From Rhizopus sp. PT2906 (lineage: Eukaryota > Mucoromycota > Mucoromycetes > Mucorales > Rhizopodaceae): 64,000 nt of DNA. Shown one piece after another: positions 44,238-55,472 of the stretch. The position numbers and the translations under genes were made by a program. Numbering within the stretch: the first letter of the stretch is position 1; each line of letters begins with the position of its first letter. The DNA lies in the NCBI GenBank assembly GCA_025529335.1, contig JAMYHX010000001.1, positions 372,001-436,000 on the forward strand. The letters run 5' to 3'. The notes below the pieces were generated by a model. It was not told the DNA's origin, did no database searches, and saw only the letters and a list, made by a program, of their open reading frames with translations.

Positions 44238-44686
44238 TTTCCTTGCAGAAAGAGAATAGTAATAAATGAAATGTGAAGACGACTGTCTGTTTTTATACAC
44301 AAGCCACAAAAAGCCACCATGTGCATATCTGTCTACTCTCGGCTTGATTTGTCTAAAGCTATAGCCAATTTGATATAGCATGATCCTATGACATTATCAA
44401 GAAGAGAATTACTTTTTTTTTTTAAAAAAAAAAGGGGGAAGTGACTATTTGCATATATATCATCTGGCTTGTAGAACGTATGCATAAACTATGTCAAATT
44501 CAAAATGATTCTATTTGTATGCTTTCCAATCAAAAGTCTGTCATTTAATATCAATGGGGGAAAGGCTATGGGTTGAATCAGATAGAGAAGAGGGGTGATT
44601 AGAGTCGATGAACAGGGCATTAGAGTATATTGACAGCTTGAGTAACGTGACTTAATTTTTTATTCTTTTTCTTTCTTGTTTGGAAC
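44238..44686. promoter_or_regulatory. divergent promoter between PUS3 and the SET methyltransferase
   Basis: About 450 bases between divergent starts. A T11-A10 palindrome at 44413-44434 is a symmetric poly(dA:dT) element suited to a shared nucleosome-free region. The part up to 44381 is also an open N-terminal extension of PUS3. Confidence 0.45.
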
Positions 44687-46376
44687 ATGACAACGTTTGA
44701 AGAAAAGGGGAAAGCATTCTGGGACTGGTTAGTGACAAATGGGGCGACGATAAGTGACAAGATTGCATTTAAAGACTATCGCTCAGAAAATTCTGGGCGT
44801 GGTGTTATTGCCACACAGGACATAAAGGAAGGAGACGTCTTATTTTCACTACCTCGATCTATCCTGCTTTCACAATTGACAAGCTCACTTAAGGATAAAG
44901 TGAGTGAACTATCAGAACTCCCTGGATGGACCCCGCTTATTCTTTGTATGATGTATGAAATTGATAAGCCAGAATCGTTCTGGAAGCCTTATTTTGGTAA
45001 GAGTGATAATATAAGCTAAGGGTCATGACGGCTTACACAGATACACGCATAGATGTTCTACCTCGAGAATTTTCTACGCCAATGTTTTGGAAGCAAGATG
45101 ATTTGAAAGAATTGGAAGGAACTGATATTGTCTGTAAGGTCTTGGTCATGTATATATGTCTTGATATGCTCATTCTTTCTTAAAAGCTAAAATAGGAAAA
45201 AAGGATTCGGATGACTTATTCCATAATGAACTTGAGCCAATTATTAAAGTAAGGAAAAAACAAGAATTGGCTAGGGCCAAGTACTAATAATATATAGAAA
45301 CATCCTGAGTTATTTGATGAAAAGAAGCACAATCTTGAATTATTTCATATCTGTGGATCATTAATTATGGCCTACAGTTTTCTTGACGAAATGCAAAAAT
45401 TGCCAAAGAAAAAGACTGAAGAAGAAGAACAAGAAGAAGAAGAGGATGATGATGACGATGACGACGACGAGGAAGGATTGATCACGATGGTACCAATGGC
45501 AGATATGCTAAATCATAAAACTGGGTTCAATAATGCACGCTTATTCCATGAACCAGATTGCTTACAGATGAAGGCGATCAAAAACATAAATGAAGGGGAA
45601 CAAATCTACAACACCTATGGCGATCTATGTAATGCTGATCTTTTGAGAAAGTATGGGTTTGTTGATGAAAAGAATGATTTTGATCTTGTCGAGTTGGATG
45701 GTCCTTTGGTTGTCGATGTTTGCTGTGAAGGACAAGATGAGGCATTAAAGGAGAAAAAGGTAAGGATACACATTGTAGACAATTAATATTGACTTTATTA
45801 TAGATTGAATTTTTGATGGAAGAAGGTGCTTTGGATGAGTAAGTTTTTTTTTAAAAAAAAATGGACGCTGTCTTTGTGTTATTAACTCTTTTTGTTAAGG
45901 TGTTTTGTTATCGATAAAGAGTACGAAATACCTCCTGAACTGATTGTTTCTGGTATTCAAATGCTATATCAACAGAAACTCATTTACTAATACTAAAAAA
46001 AGTACATGTATTGTGTAGTACAAAGGATGAGTTCAAAATGATGGAAGAGAAGCAAAAGTTACCAAAGCCAAAGTTAACAAAAGAAGTAAAAGAAAAGATT
46101 GAGATTATTTTAAAGAAGAGACTTGAGAGATATCCAACTAGTTTGGAGGTAAATTATTCAAATGATAAAAATGAACATGTTCTGATGATAGATTAGGATG
46201 ATGAATTGATGCTTACACAAGCAAAAGATAACAAAAAGAACGCACTCATCGTACGCATAGGAGAAAAGAAAATAATAAAGGAAACATTGGCAAATGTCGA
46301 AAAGACACCGATTGCAGTAGAAAAGAGACCAGCGCCACAAAAAGTAGATAAACAATCAAAGAAACAAAAAAAATAA
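44687..46376 (+). CDS. SET-domain lysine methyltransferase, RKM4/SETD6-like
   Basis: Clear exons are 44687-44996, 45041-45133, 45187-45248, 45298-45759, 45804-45838, one from about 45900, one from about 46019, and 46197-46376; about 450 residues. The split SET domain shows GRGVIATQDIKEGDVLFSLP, an acidic insertion (EEEEDDDDDDDDEE), MVPMADMLNHKT, and EQIYNTYGDLCNADLLRKYG, followed by a Rubisco-LSMT-type substrate-binding domain (KQKLPKPKLTKEVKEKI, RYPTSLE). Rkm4 monomethylates ribosomal protein uL30-type substrates; SETD6 methylates RelA, so the target is inferred. The donor of the sixth exon is not evident: after IPPELIVSGIQMLYQ no GT gives the right phase, which may mean a non-canonical site or a sequence error. 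Confidence 0.82.
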
Positions 46377-46525
46377 GTAAAAGCCAAGACGATCTAGACT
46401 TTCTATTTTGAGTTAAATCATTTAAAAATATATCCATTTTTGGTTTATTTTGCCTGCAAGGGTAATAAAAAAGGAGGCTGCACTTGTCCCTTATTTTTAC
46501 CTTTTTTTTCCTTTTATTATTCTTT

Positions 46526-47183
46526 ATGATTAGTTTAGCATCAGCACATCACTTTGAGCCTAGAAATATCAACCATCTTATTGCATACACAGCTTCAAAT
46601 GTAAAGACATTGCTTGAGTGTTCAAAGGAGAGATCACATTATCAGCATAGACTATTACCCACATTACACGTCTTTATAAAGCATACGTTCTATCATTGTA
46701 AACTTACACCTACCATACTGGTTGTGGCTCTCATTTACCTTGGTCGTCTAAAGAGTTGTCTACCTCATCAGTCAAAAGGAGGTAAGTTTTATATCATATA
46801 TACACATGTCTTTACTTACTCCAAGTAGAATTCGATACACCTTACAAGATGTTTATTGCCGCAGTTGTTTTGGCTTCGAAATTTATTGAAGATTCAAACA
46901 GTATCGTGCAATCAGTACACAAATTTGTATCGCCGTTGTATAGTCCAAGAGAAGTAAACGAGATGGAAAGGAGCTTTCTAGGTAAGTCATATTTACTTTA
47001 TCTATTCGACATACGCTAATCTATTTTTATTAGCTGTTGTAAAGGTAATATTTAAAGAATATATGCATTATTCTTTTTTTATACTAAAACACCTTTTTTT
47101 AGTATAACCTATTTGTTAACCTGATCGAAGTGGATCAGTTTATCAAACAATATAAAGATTCTCTAGAATTTGCACTCAAATGA
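46526..47183 (+). CDS. Pho80-like (PCL) cyclin
   Basis: Four exons, 46526-46781, 46829-46981, 47034-47044 and 47103-47183, give 166 residues; exon 3 is 11 nt. The cyclin box of the Pho80/PCL family is seen in LPTLHVFIKHTFYHCKLTPT, ALIYLGRLKS, TPYKMFIAAVVLASKFIEDS, SPREVNEMERSFL and the end LFVNLIEVDQFI. Such cyclins bind Pho85-type kinases and control phosphate, glycogen and polarity responses. The protein is little more than the box. The start chosen avoids an upstream T-rich run that would code for a Phe stretch; the next ATG in frame is this one. Confidence 0.85.
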
Positions 47184-50100
47184 ATACCCGCTTATTATAC
47201 TCACATATATATATCATTTCCACCATTTGTACCATACAACTTCTTGCACTATCACACATCATGAATAAATAAAATCTATAACCGCCTGTTTCTTGGCATA
47301 TTTACCATTATGTATTGTCGGGATTTAAAGTTTCATTAATCTATCTTGTGTACACTATTGAGAAAAAAAAAAGTTCGTGAAAGAGCCTGTTTGGACCGCA
47401 TTGTCCTTCAATTGATAATACCAATTAAATAAAATATGAAAATAAATCATAAGCATGAAAAGAAAAAAAGATTATTACGTTGATATCAAGTTGTATCAAT
47501 AGAATGTCAATAAACTGATATTTGTATCCGAAGCGCTTTGTTAATTACCTCATTCTATTCTATAATAGACTCAACGCCATATCTAACAGCTGGCATTCCT
47601 TGCCCATTTTGTGAGCGATAGTCTTTAATAACGCATGGTTACTCAAGGTATTGTACCCATGGCAACATAAAGGTGGATAGTTTAGGATTAGGAAGATTTG
47701 CTCAGCTTATACCAACGATTGGTTGCAATTTTAACAAGAGCAAGACAGCAATGGTAAGCTTCCTACATTTGGACAAATTGTAGCAAGCTCACACTTGATC
47801 GACTACAAAGTTTGATTGAACGATGCCTGAGTTCACTTGCTGCTTGGTTGTAGTTTTTAGAAATGTATTGATATTGTACTAACCAACTTGGAAGGTAATC
47901 TCACATTTATTGAACTATTTTGAATATTTGTTGCATATCTCTGTAGACAGCTTGTCCCTATTCTATATACGAAAGGGATACTTTTATGTAGGAACACAGT
48001 AAAGAAAACAAAAATGCTCAACTTTTGATAAGACTGCGTCCGATCCATAATATTCCGGCCCGTACTCTCATACTTCGAACTCCTCCTGAAGTTGTGGGCC
48101 TTTCCAGCTGTTTAACAATTTACTTGCTGCCGAGAAAAGACTTTACAGCAGAGAGGCGAGGCTTTTAATGCAGTAGACGTTATTTAATGTGGATTTATGA
48201 TACAGTGTGACTGATAGTATCAAAGCTGTTAAAACAAAGGTCATGTATAGAGGAACAGACACATAATCATCGCAGCTTTGTACACATGAAAGGTATCTGA
48301 ATAATTGTAAGTCCATAGCCAACCTCAAAACTTGAAGGAGCAATGCATGTATACATTAGTTTGTATAAAAATAGATGGAACAACACAATTAATAAGAAGA
48401 AAAATATAGATCCTTGTTAGAGAAATATACAGCTTATTGTATATAGCACACAGTCTCCGGTATGTCTATTTTTTATCGCTATGAAAAGCAAATGGTTGTA
48501 TTATGTGCATTTAGAAAAAGAAAAAAAAACTTATTGAAAATACAGCAACGACAAATAAAGAAGCTACGAAGTTTTTTATAAAGTGCAAACATAAAATCGT
48601 TCCACAGGTAGATCAACGTAATTTAGTAACGTACAGTTAGGTAATAGAGCTTTGCTTTAGTTTTTCATTATTTGCCAGACTTTAAATCTATATTAAAAAA
48701 GTGTAATCTTTTCCATTACTATAATCTCAATCAATATAATTACAGTCAAATCACGAATTGTTGAAAGTGTCTCGCATTACCTGCTCAACCTTGCTTAAAA
48801 CTGCCTTTATCTCTGTCCTTCTTTCTTTTTTTTTTTTAGTTGTTTTTCTTGGTTAAAAAATAGAATGCTCTCAAATTTTATACCACTTCTCAAATATTAT
48901 ATTTATCACGACAATATGTCTGGTTTTTGCTACTTCATCGTTATTAATCCTTTAATAATGTTTCTTCTGCTAATCGACCATGTTGACTACACTTGAACGG
49001 CATAAATGACGTAAAGTTTCTCAACAATCAACTATCTGAATCTACAACGATATAAAACATCTAGAGTGATGAACCATAAACAAGTATATTTATATTGTCA
49101 ATATCAAAGCTGTCCTTGCTCAACTGTAGACCCAGAGTTGAATAGTCTAGATTACAAGGGAATTTGTTACACTATCGAGTGCCGTTGGTGGAGTTTGAAT
49201 TGGTTGTATCTTGATGCATAAATACAAGTTACCATACTCTTTCGTTTATCTTTTATAAACAATAGGTGTTATTGTGGCGATGTGTACTTTCAATATTAAA
49301 AATAATTGACTTATTAATAATTAGAAGCGAATAATACTAATGTTTACTTGGAAAGCAACGAAGGACATGCTGGTGGGAAGCAACAGTTTACTATGACCAT
49401 TAAAAAATACGGTAGATGTCATTATTCTGAATAAAGTAATAGTTAAATAAAAAGGACCTTCTCTATTACTCTGTAGTGAATTCATACAAATCAATAACGT
49501 CTCAGCTTAAGTTATGTAACAGATTCTTTTTCGATTCTGCAAATCATTCAATTAGTGTCATATTAGAGTAGATTACCATAGTAACATGAAACTGTAAGTT
49601 ATTTCACAGATTTATTCAGTATGATTATTATGGCAATAGAAAGGGGTTGCAGTATTGATCTAAATGTATCAGATTGAGCCACTGAATAGTCAAGACTGAT
49701 TATTTCACGGACCAAAATTGCGAGATTGGTGTAGAAATAAAGATAGATAAAAGAATCGTTTATTCATCTACCTTTAATATTGTAGCTGTAAAATGTTACC
49801 TTTTGAGACGAATGTATGCTGGTAATAGATTTCATTTTGACTATCTTTTTCTTTAATATTGCTTCTGGATCATAATACCATATGACCTCACTTTATGTTA
49901 GCGTGAAGTGGACACTTTTAAAAAAGAAGAAGCATGCGATATCTGTGAGAGTAATAGTTGTGAAAAGGACAGGTAGTTTCTCCTCTAATTTTTCACTTTT
50001 GCCTTCTCTATTCTATTTTCTTTTTCAGCATACAGCGTCTGATAAATTGCCCACTTTAGGTTTACCCACAAGCGAAACAACTTCTTAAAGGTAAATAGAG

Positions 50101-50894
50101 TGTAAAAATGGATGACATGGTGAAATGAACCATTGCTGGTATTTTAGGTTCTTAATGGAAAAAACGATATAGAAAATACAGAAACAGAATCTGTTTATCT
50201 TTATAGCACTTCCTTTTTCTACGTGCTCAAGTAGTAAAAATGTTGTATTCTATTTGTTTATACATGGCACACATATCAATGATGCCAAGCGGATAGCTTG
50301 CTATAGCCATGTTTGTCTTTCTCCAAATTATTAGGTATTTTAGTCTAATTTATACTTCGGCATCCTGCTTGATGCATTCAAGCCAGTAAGTTGAGCTATG
50401 ATAGATTCATATCATGGTACGCTGTTATGGCTATAGTGTTTTCATGCCGCCTTTAATGTAACATAGCACAAAACCAAACTACGTTTGGAAAACCATTCTA
50501 TCACATCGTTAGTCTTCAAGCGTTTTTAGTCTTTTCCACTTCATCTTTCATGCGATGTAGCCTCTTTGGTGACCACTAAGAATCTTTATGTGGGATTCAG
50601 CATTTCTTTCGTAATACAAGGATCGCATAGTGGTTACACCATCCCCCTTAACTTCCTTTCTTACCGACACTGCCGACATTACCATCATATGTAGTGGTTA
50701 AGGATAAGCTTAAAACTAAAGGCAAGACAGAGGCAAAGGCAGATGAAGAGTAAGGAGAGCATATCTTACTTATTATTAACTCACATTGATCAAGACACGT
50801 TTATTGAATAATTGCAAAAAAAAAAAGAAAAAAAAAGGATGCAAGAATTTAGACACAATTATATTCAAGAATGTTTAAGCAGATTATTTTATTT
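47184..50894. other. 3.7-kb gene desert
   Basis: No gene is supported. The DNA is AT-rich with many stops in all frames. A short protein-like stretch without start at about 48030-48167 (+) (IRLRPIHNIPARTLILRTPP) and another around 47560-47830 could be decayed transposon or pseudogene sequence. No terminal repeats were found by eye. Confidence 0.45.
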
Positions 50895-51212
50895 TTAAAA
50901 AGGGGAGGGCGAAAGACTACCAGTGTTCAGTACGTGCCAGCTTTTGAAGTTTACAGTAAAGCCAACAAGAGAGGAACAGGAACAAGGTGACCTTAACCAT
51001 GCTACAAGACTCTCCGTGTTGCCCTTAAAGTGTGCTTCTTGGGTGGCCAGGTACGTTTCAAAAGCTTGCTTAATGAGCAGCACTAACATTAGAAACTTGA
51101 AGAATGCAAAGAAGTCCAAAAGACCACAAGTAGAGCCAAGACTATAACCTACAAAAAACCGCCACTCACCCACCCCTATAACCATGATAGGAAGGTTTTT
51201 AAAAAGACTCAT
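50895..51212 (-). CDS. possible small membrane protein
   Basis: ATG-started ORF of 105 codons. The first half is hydrophobic (LGSTCGLLDFFAFFKFLMLV), the second polar with several Cys (SPCSCSSLVGF). The opposite strand is also open over most of the same region, so coding status is uncertain, but base composition is clearly less AT-rich than the flanks. No family recognised; introns are possible (a GTGAGT lies at about 51167). Confidence 0.3.
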   Translation of the reverse strand: MSLFKNLPIMVIGVGEWRFFVGYSLGSTCGLLDFFAFFKFLMLVLLIKQAFETYLATQEAHFKGNTESLVAWLRSPCSCSSLVGFTVNFKSWHVLNTGSLSPSPF

Positions 51213-52611
51213 AGATTATTCCCGAACTTCCCTGAAATTTATTGAGAGAGAATCATAAACAAAGCTTGCTTGAGATATTTGAAGATAGAAGAAAGAATAA
51301 TTTGAATAAAGGAGGGAAAGTTACGTCTTTTATACTTTTTCAAAGCTTTCCCATGGGAATGTATTTTTGCTCATGCCAAACAAAGAGGCAATCAAAGTTC
51401 ATTTATCCCTTTCTCTTCCTATCTTTAACCAAAAATGGGCTAATCATCTCTTTAAAAAAAAACTCACATACACAAACATTTGCTCTCCTTTGAAAGTTTG
51501 TTTATCCTTTTTTTTTTTTTTGAGAGAGAGAGACGATTTTGACCTAAAAGACATTTCTTGTCTTCATTCTTATGACTTGCATTGATTCATCTATTGCTTT
51601 AGTTGTGCCCTGAATCCAAAATATAGCATATTTTTTAAGCTATTTACTCTCTTCCGTGTCTTATTGATAGTCCATCCTGAGGTATAATCCATTACAAAAA
51701 TGGAAGACCTGAGTCAACCCATTTAATCCAAACATACATTGTATCATGTCCTTAATCAAGTTTATTTGTTTACATATCAAAGCCAAGAGAAAAGTCTGAA
51801 AGTTCCATAAAATAATGCCAAAATAGGAGGAAGAAGGAGATAAACATATGATTCATGCAGATTACATGAATATCTTTGATAATGGAAAGAGAATAAAGCA
51901 GCTACTGATGATCTCTATCAGTGTCCTTTATTCTTTGTCGTCAAGATGACCATAACTAAGGCCTGTATTCGTCATTGTAATAATTATAGGCTTTTATCAT
52001 CTACCCCCTGTGGTATTGCTATCATAAGGATAAATAAAGTGTGGTGATGGATATACATAGAGTCTTCTTTAAGCTTAGCGGATTTCTCTCCAGTAGAGAG
52101 TAAAGTTGTGTATTCAAGGCAAATGAAACAAATTCAAGCTTTGTGTAAATGTATGCTTTTTTGTGAAAGGATTATTTTTTAATAGTGCATATGCTTATTG
52201 TTTACAAGAAATGTGATAAAGGTTACTGAACAAAGTTATGATACACAGTAGAAGAGTAAACAATGCATAAAGTAACCTTTCACATAAATCGCAGCAATTG
52301 ATGCATGCAAGCAGAACAGGACCACAAGGAAAACGCTCCTCCAATCTTGTATTAATACACTGTCGCAACGTGTATATTGACTTGGAAGCGGTTAGTTATC
52401 TTGCAATGGAATGTAGCAAAACATATAATTAAAGGACCACATAAAAGCATGAAGGCTGAAAATAAACATTCACAAAACTTTATAGCCACAAACTACAAGT
52501 TCAAGTTTACAAAATCTCAAGGATGCATTTCAAGTAAAATTTAGAAGTAAATGGTTTAAGAATAGGACATTTATTTTTATAATGAAAAAAAAAGACAAGT
52601 CTTGCGGATCT
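51213..52611. other. spacer with simple-sequence tracts
   Basis: About 1.4 kb. T-rich and GA-rich tracts around 51510-51535 belong to the promoter of the possible ORF on the minus strand. The rest shows no open frame or repeat that I can support. Confidence 0.4.
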
Positions 52612-53214
52612 TTATTGCGTTACAGAGCAGACGTTTTCTAAAATTGATATAGATCGCTTTAATACGCTTACCAGATTATCTAAACCCTCTGTATTGCCCT
52701 TCAATTGCTTGATATTTTCATTGTACTTGGCTAGTAAGGTACGAACATTTTGGTCCGCACTTTCTAGTTCTTCATTTGGGACATAAAGCCTTTTTCTTGC
52801 TGAGCACCAGGAGTAGGAACACAAAGAGAAAAAGGCAGAAATAGTTACGCGGCTGACCAAAAAAATATGCTTACACATCTTTGTTTGATCAGAGCAGCTT
52901 CCGTTCTTCAGAAAATCTTCTTTGGTATTCACCTCATAGAAGAGGATGCCTTCAGTAAATGATCTGCACTGATAGATGTTTTCTTCGAGCTGCTGTACCA
53001 TGAAACAGGCAGCGCCGTAATCAATGCTTTGTGCTGCTCTTTTCTTCTTTTCTTCGTTGACTGTCAAGCCAAGCCCATCAAAATCATGTGCAGCTTTGAT
53101 TGTGTCCTATCAATAATCTAATATTACCACTTGGGATAATAAGTAGACTAGGCGATCGACATGCAATTGGTTATGATACGAATCTATGAGGTTATCGGTA
53201 TGGAACGGAGCATT
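52612..53214 (-). pseudogene. MULE-type transposase C-terminal relic with SWIM finger
   Basis: Read on the minus strand, 53214-53130 gives NLIDSYHNQL followed by VDRLVYLLSQ, then a stop, and 53100-52612 is open (AAQSIDYGAACFMVQQLEEN ... SCSDQTKMCKHIFLVSR ...). The same order of an IESWHNQL-type motif, an RLDRLIF-type motif and a SWIM zinc finger (CxC...CKH) occurs in the copy at 62906-64000, where the segments are fuller. Compared with that copy it lacks about 12 residues after HNQL. MULE transposases move Mutator-like DNA transposons; the N-terminal DDE part is missing here. It lies head-to-head with the Fanzor relic. Confidence 0.6.
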
Positions 53215-53637
53215 CTACAAATAGACATAAAGAGTTAGCTCTTAATAAACTGGAGCAATAAGCATTAATGATTGGAAGTCACAAATTGTTAAAGTATATG
53301 CAAAGAACAGTTGATGGGCATGATCGAATGCTTTCGAGGTTTCTGAGCATGCTATGAAGTTACACTAATAACTTTTTTTTCATTACTTAATTTTAGGGTA
53401 CGTTCTGGCTTTGCTTGGTCTACACAGGTTGAGTTGCATAAAAGGCGTAAATATGGTTCTGATGGAATACAATGATGGTGTGATTTGATTCCCAGCCCAA
53501 ATGTCACAAAATGTTCAGACATTCTAGCCTACATACAAAGGATATCAATATCTCATGTTCAGTAAGTTTTATAAATCGTTTTGTATCTTTATAATATTCT
53601 TACTTGAACTATTATTATCATTAGTATTTTTTCTTTC

Positions 53638-54600
53638 ATGAAAGGATTTGAGCATCATGAAAGGAAAGGATATTCATATAGCAATAGACAACAAACATTA
53701 GATCATGTTACGAATGCTCTATACCAAAGATCCTTACGAAACGAGCCATACAGTCCATACCACTCAAGCACAAGCAGAGAACGAAGGGTAGAGAGACAGC
53801 TATATCGTAGGAATGCTGAATTTCCAGTTCCACCCCATGACAGAGTCATTTTTGCATATGGCGATGCGAGCCTTCCAAGCTCTATGCATTCATTTACTCC
53901 TATACCTTCCAAGGTAAAATGAATTTACAAAAATATGCAATATTATATCTAATACAGGCAATAGAAATTACGCAGACATTTATCAAAAAAGGGATAGTAA
54001 TAGTAGTTGATGAATACAGGACGTCAAGAGTTTGCAGCCATTGCAAAGACGATTTACAGAATATTGTTGTGCCTGAAGGAGGATATGACTATGATCATAA
54101 GTCTGCAAATATTATATATATTCATAGCTGTACAAGAGATTGATCTCGATTTAATTTTTCTTAGAAAAGAGACATTTAAATGGAGAACAGATAAAAATCG
54201 TGCAAAATGGTGTATAGATAATGACAATAGTATTACTCGATTCAGTCTCTGTCCCAACAAAAAAGGCAAATAGATATCTGCCAAACTTTGAATGCTTCAA
54301 ATTTATCTTCTAACCTAATCATTTACAAAATAAGCTATGTCCCCATTGTATACCCGTTGAAACTTTGCAGACAGTGCCCAGCTGGTAATGGCCGTGGTGA
54401 AAACTTGGTAAGTCATTTTTGCTTAGTTACAACTAGTTAGGTACTGATTATTCTATTTTAATACTGTCAATTTTATCCAATGATAGATCTGGAGCCAAGG
54501 CGTCAACGCAGCATTGAATATTCGAGCGATTCTTGCAGATTATGTTAATCATAACTGTAATGTCAGATCAAGGAATACTGCATTTAATAGAGTGTTTTAA
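53638..54600 (+). pseudogene. Fanzor (eukaryotic TnpB/OMEGA nuclease) relic
   Basis: Exon 53638-53913 joins in phase to an exon starting at 53958 across a GTAAAA...ACAG intron; a further piece ends at 54407 and joins at 54487. Read together they give the C-terminal layout of Fanzor/TnpB proteins: VIFAYGDASLPS (RuvC region), GIVIVVDEYRTSRVCSHC with the first zinc pair, a decayed stretch, LCRQCPAG with the second pair, and WSQGVNAALNIR in the RuvC-III position. TnpB-like enzymes are RNA-guided DNA nucleases. A TGA at 54141-54143 interrupts the frame, the N-terminal half with the first RuvC Asp is not found between 53215 and 53637, and the RuvC-III Asp is Gly. It is therefore a dead copy, about 260 residues long. 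Confidence 0.7.
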
Positions 54601-54835
54601 CCAGCACTATTAAACAACCAGTTGCACTAGTAAGTATTCTGATTCGAAAAAAAAAGTATTAACGTCATCATTTTCTTATCCAATCAAAAAATTCTGGAGT
54701 GATTTCAGTGAGTGCACTACCAGCTAAAAACTCAGCTATCTAGGGCCTGTTTGAGTGGTGAGGGAGGGGTTGTATTATTTTTTGGTCAGTGACTAGTAAA
54801 CTCTCTTCTTTTTTTACTCCAAATAATAAACAACG

Positions 54836-55472
54836 ATGGCTTCATCCGTTCGTGCCGCTGCTATTAACTGGTCCAAGTTGAATGTCACTCTTCCTCAAGA
54901 GACCGTTGCTTCTCTTCAAGCTTTCCGTAAGCGTAATGACGAAGTCAAGCGTGTCCTTGCCGAATTGAAAGAACAAACCACCACTGTTGACTTTGCTCAC
55001 TATCGCAAGGTTCTCAAGAACCAAAACATTATCGACCAAGCTGAAAAGGCTGTCACCAACTTCAAGCCCGTTTCTTATAATTTGGATGCTCAATTGAATG
55101 TCATCAACCAATTTGAATCCAAGGCTGTATGTAGACATTAAAATTTTTATAGCAATTCCAGAGGGTGATTAACAGCTTGTACGATAGGTTGCCAAGGCTG
55201 AAAAGACTGTCAAGCAAATTGAACAAGAACTTAAGGAACTTCAAGCTACTCTTAGCAACATTCAAGAATCTCGTCCTATTGAACAACTCAAGGTAATAAT
55301 AAAAATAGTAGAGTGTGAAATAAAGCATCAAAAATTAATTATGGGGTATTAGGTTGACGATGTTATTGCTGCCAACCCCAAGATCATCAAAGAAGTTGAA
55401 GAAAGCATCAAGAAGGGTGATTGGAGCGTTCCCGGTTACAAGGAGAAGTTTGGAGATATCTCTTACTTCTAA
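54836..55472 (+). CDS. ATP7: mitochondrial ATP synthase subunit d
   Basis: Three exons, 54836-55126, 55188-55292 and 55353-55472, give 171 residues, close to yeast Atp7 (174). Family segments are RAAAINWSKLNVTLP, LQAFRKRNDEVKRVLAEL, VDFAHYRKVLKNQNIIDQAE and the C-terminal VPGYKEKFGDISYF. It is a peripheral-stalk subunit of F1Fo on the matrix side; as in yeast there is no long presequence. Codon use is biased to C-ending codons as in other abundant proteins. The promoter is a 235-bp stretch directly downstream of the Fanzor relic and contains GTGGTGAGGGAGGGG. Confidence 0.95.

Noticed and set aside
53130..53214. Removing the stop after VVILDY in the 53.2-kb transposase relic with a 24-nt intron
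   Set aside because: 24 nt is too short for an intron here; decay is simpler.
54054..54284. Minus-strand 76-codon ORF opposite the Fanzor relic
   Set aside because: No domain, and it overlaps the zinc-finger coding stretch on the plus strand.
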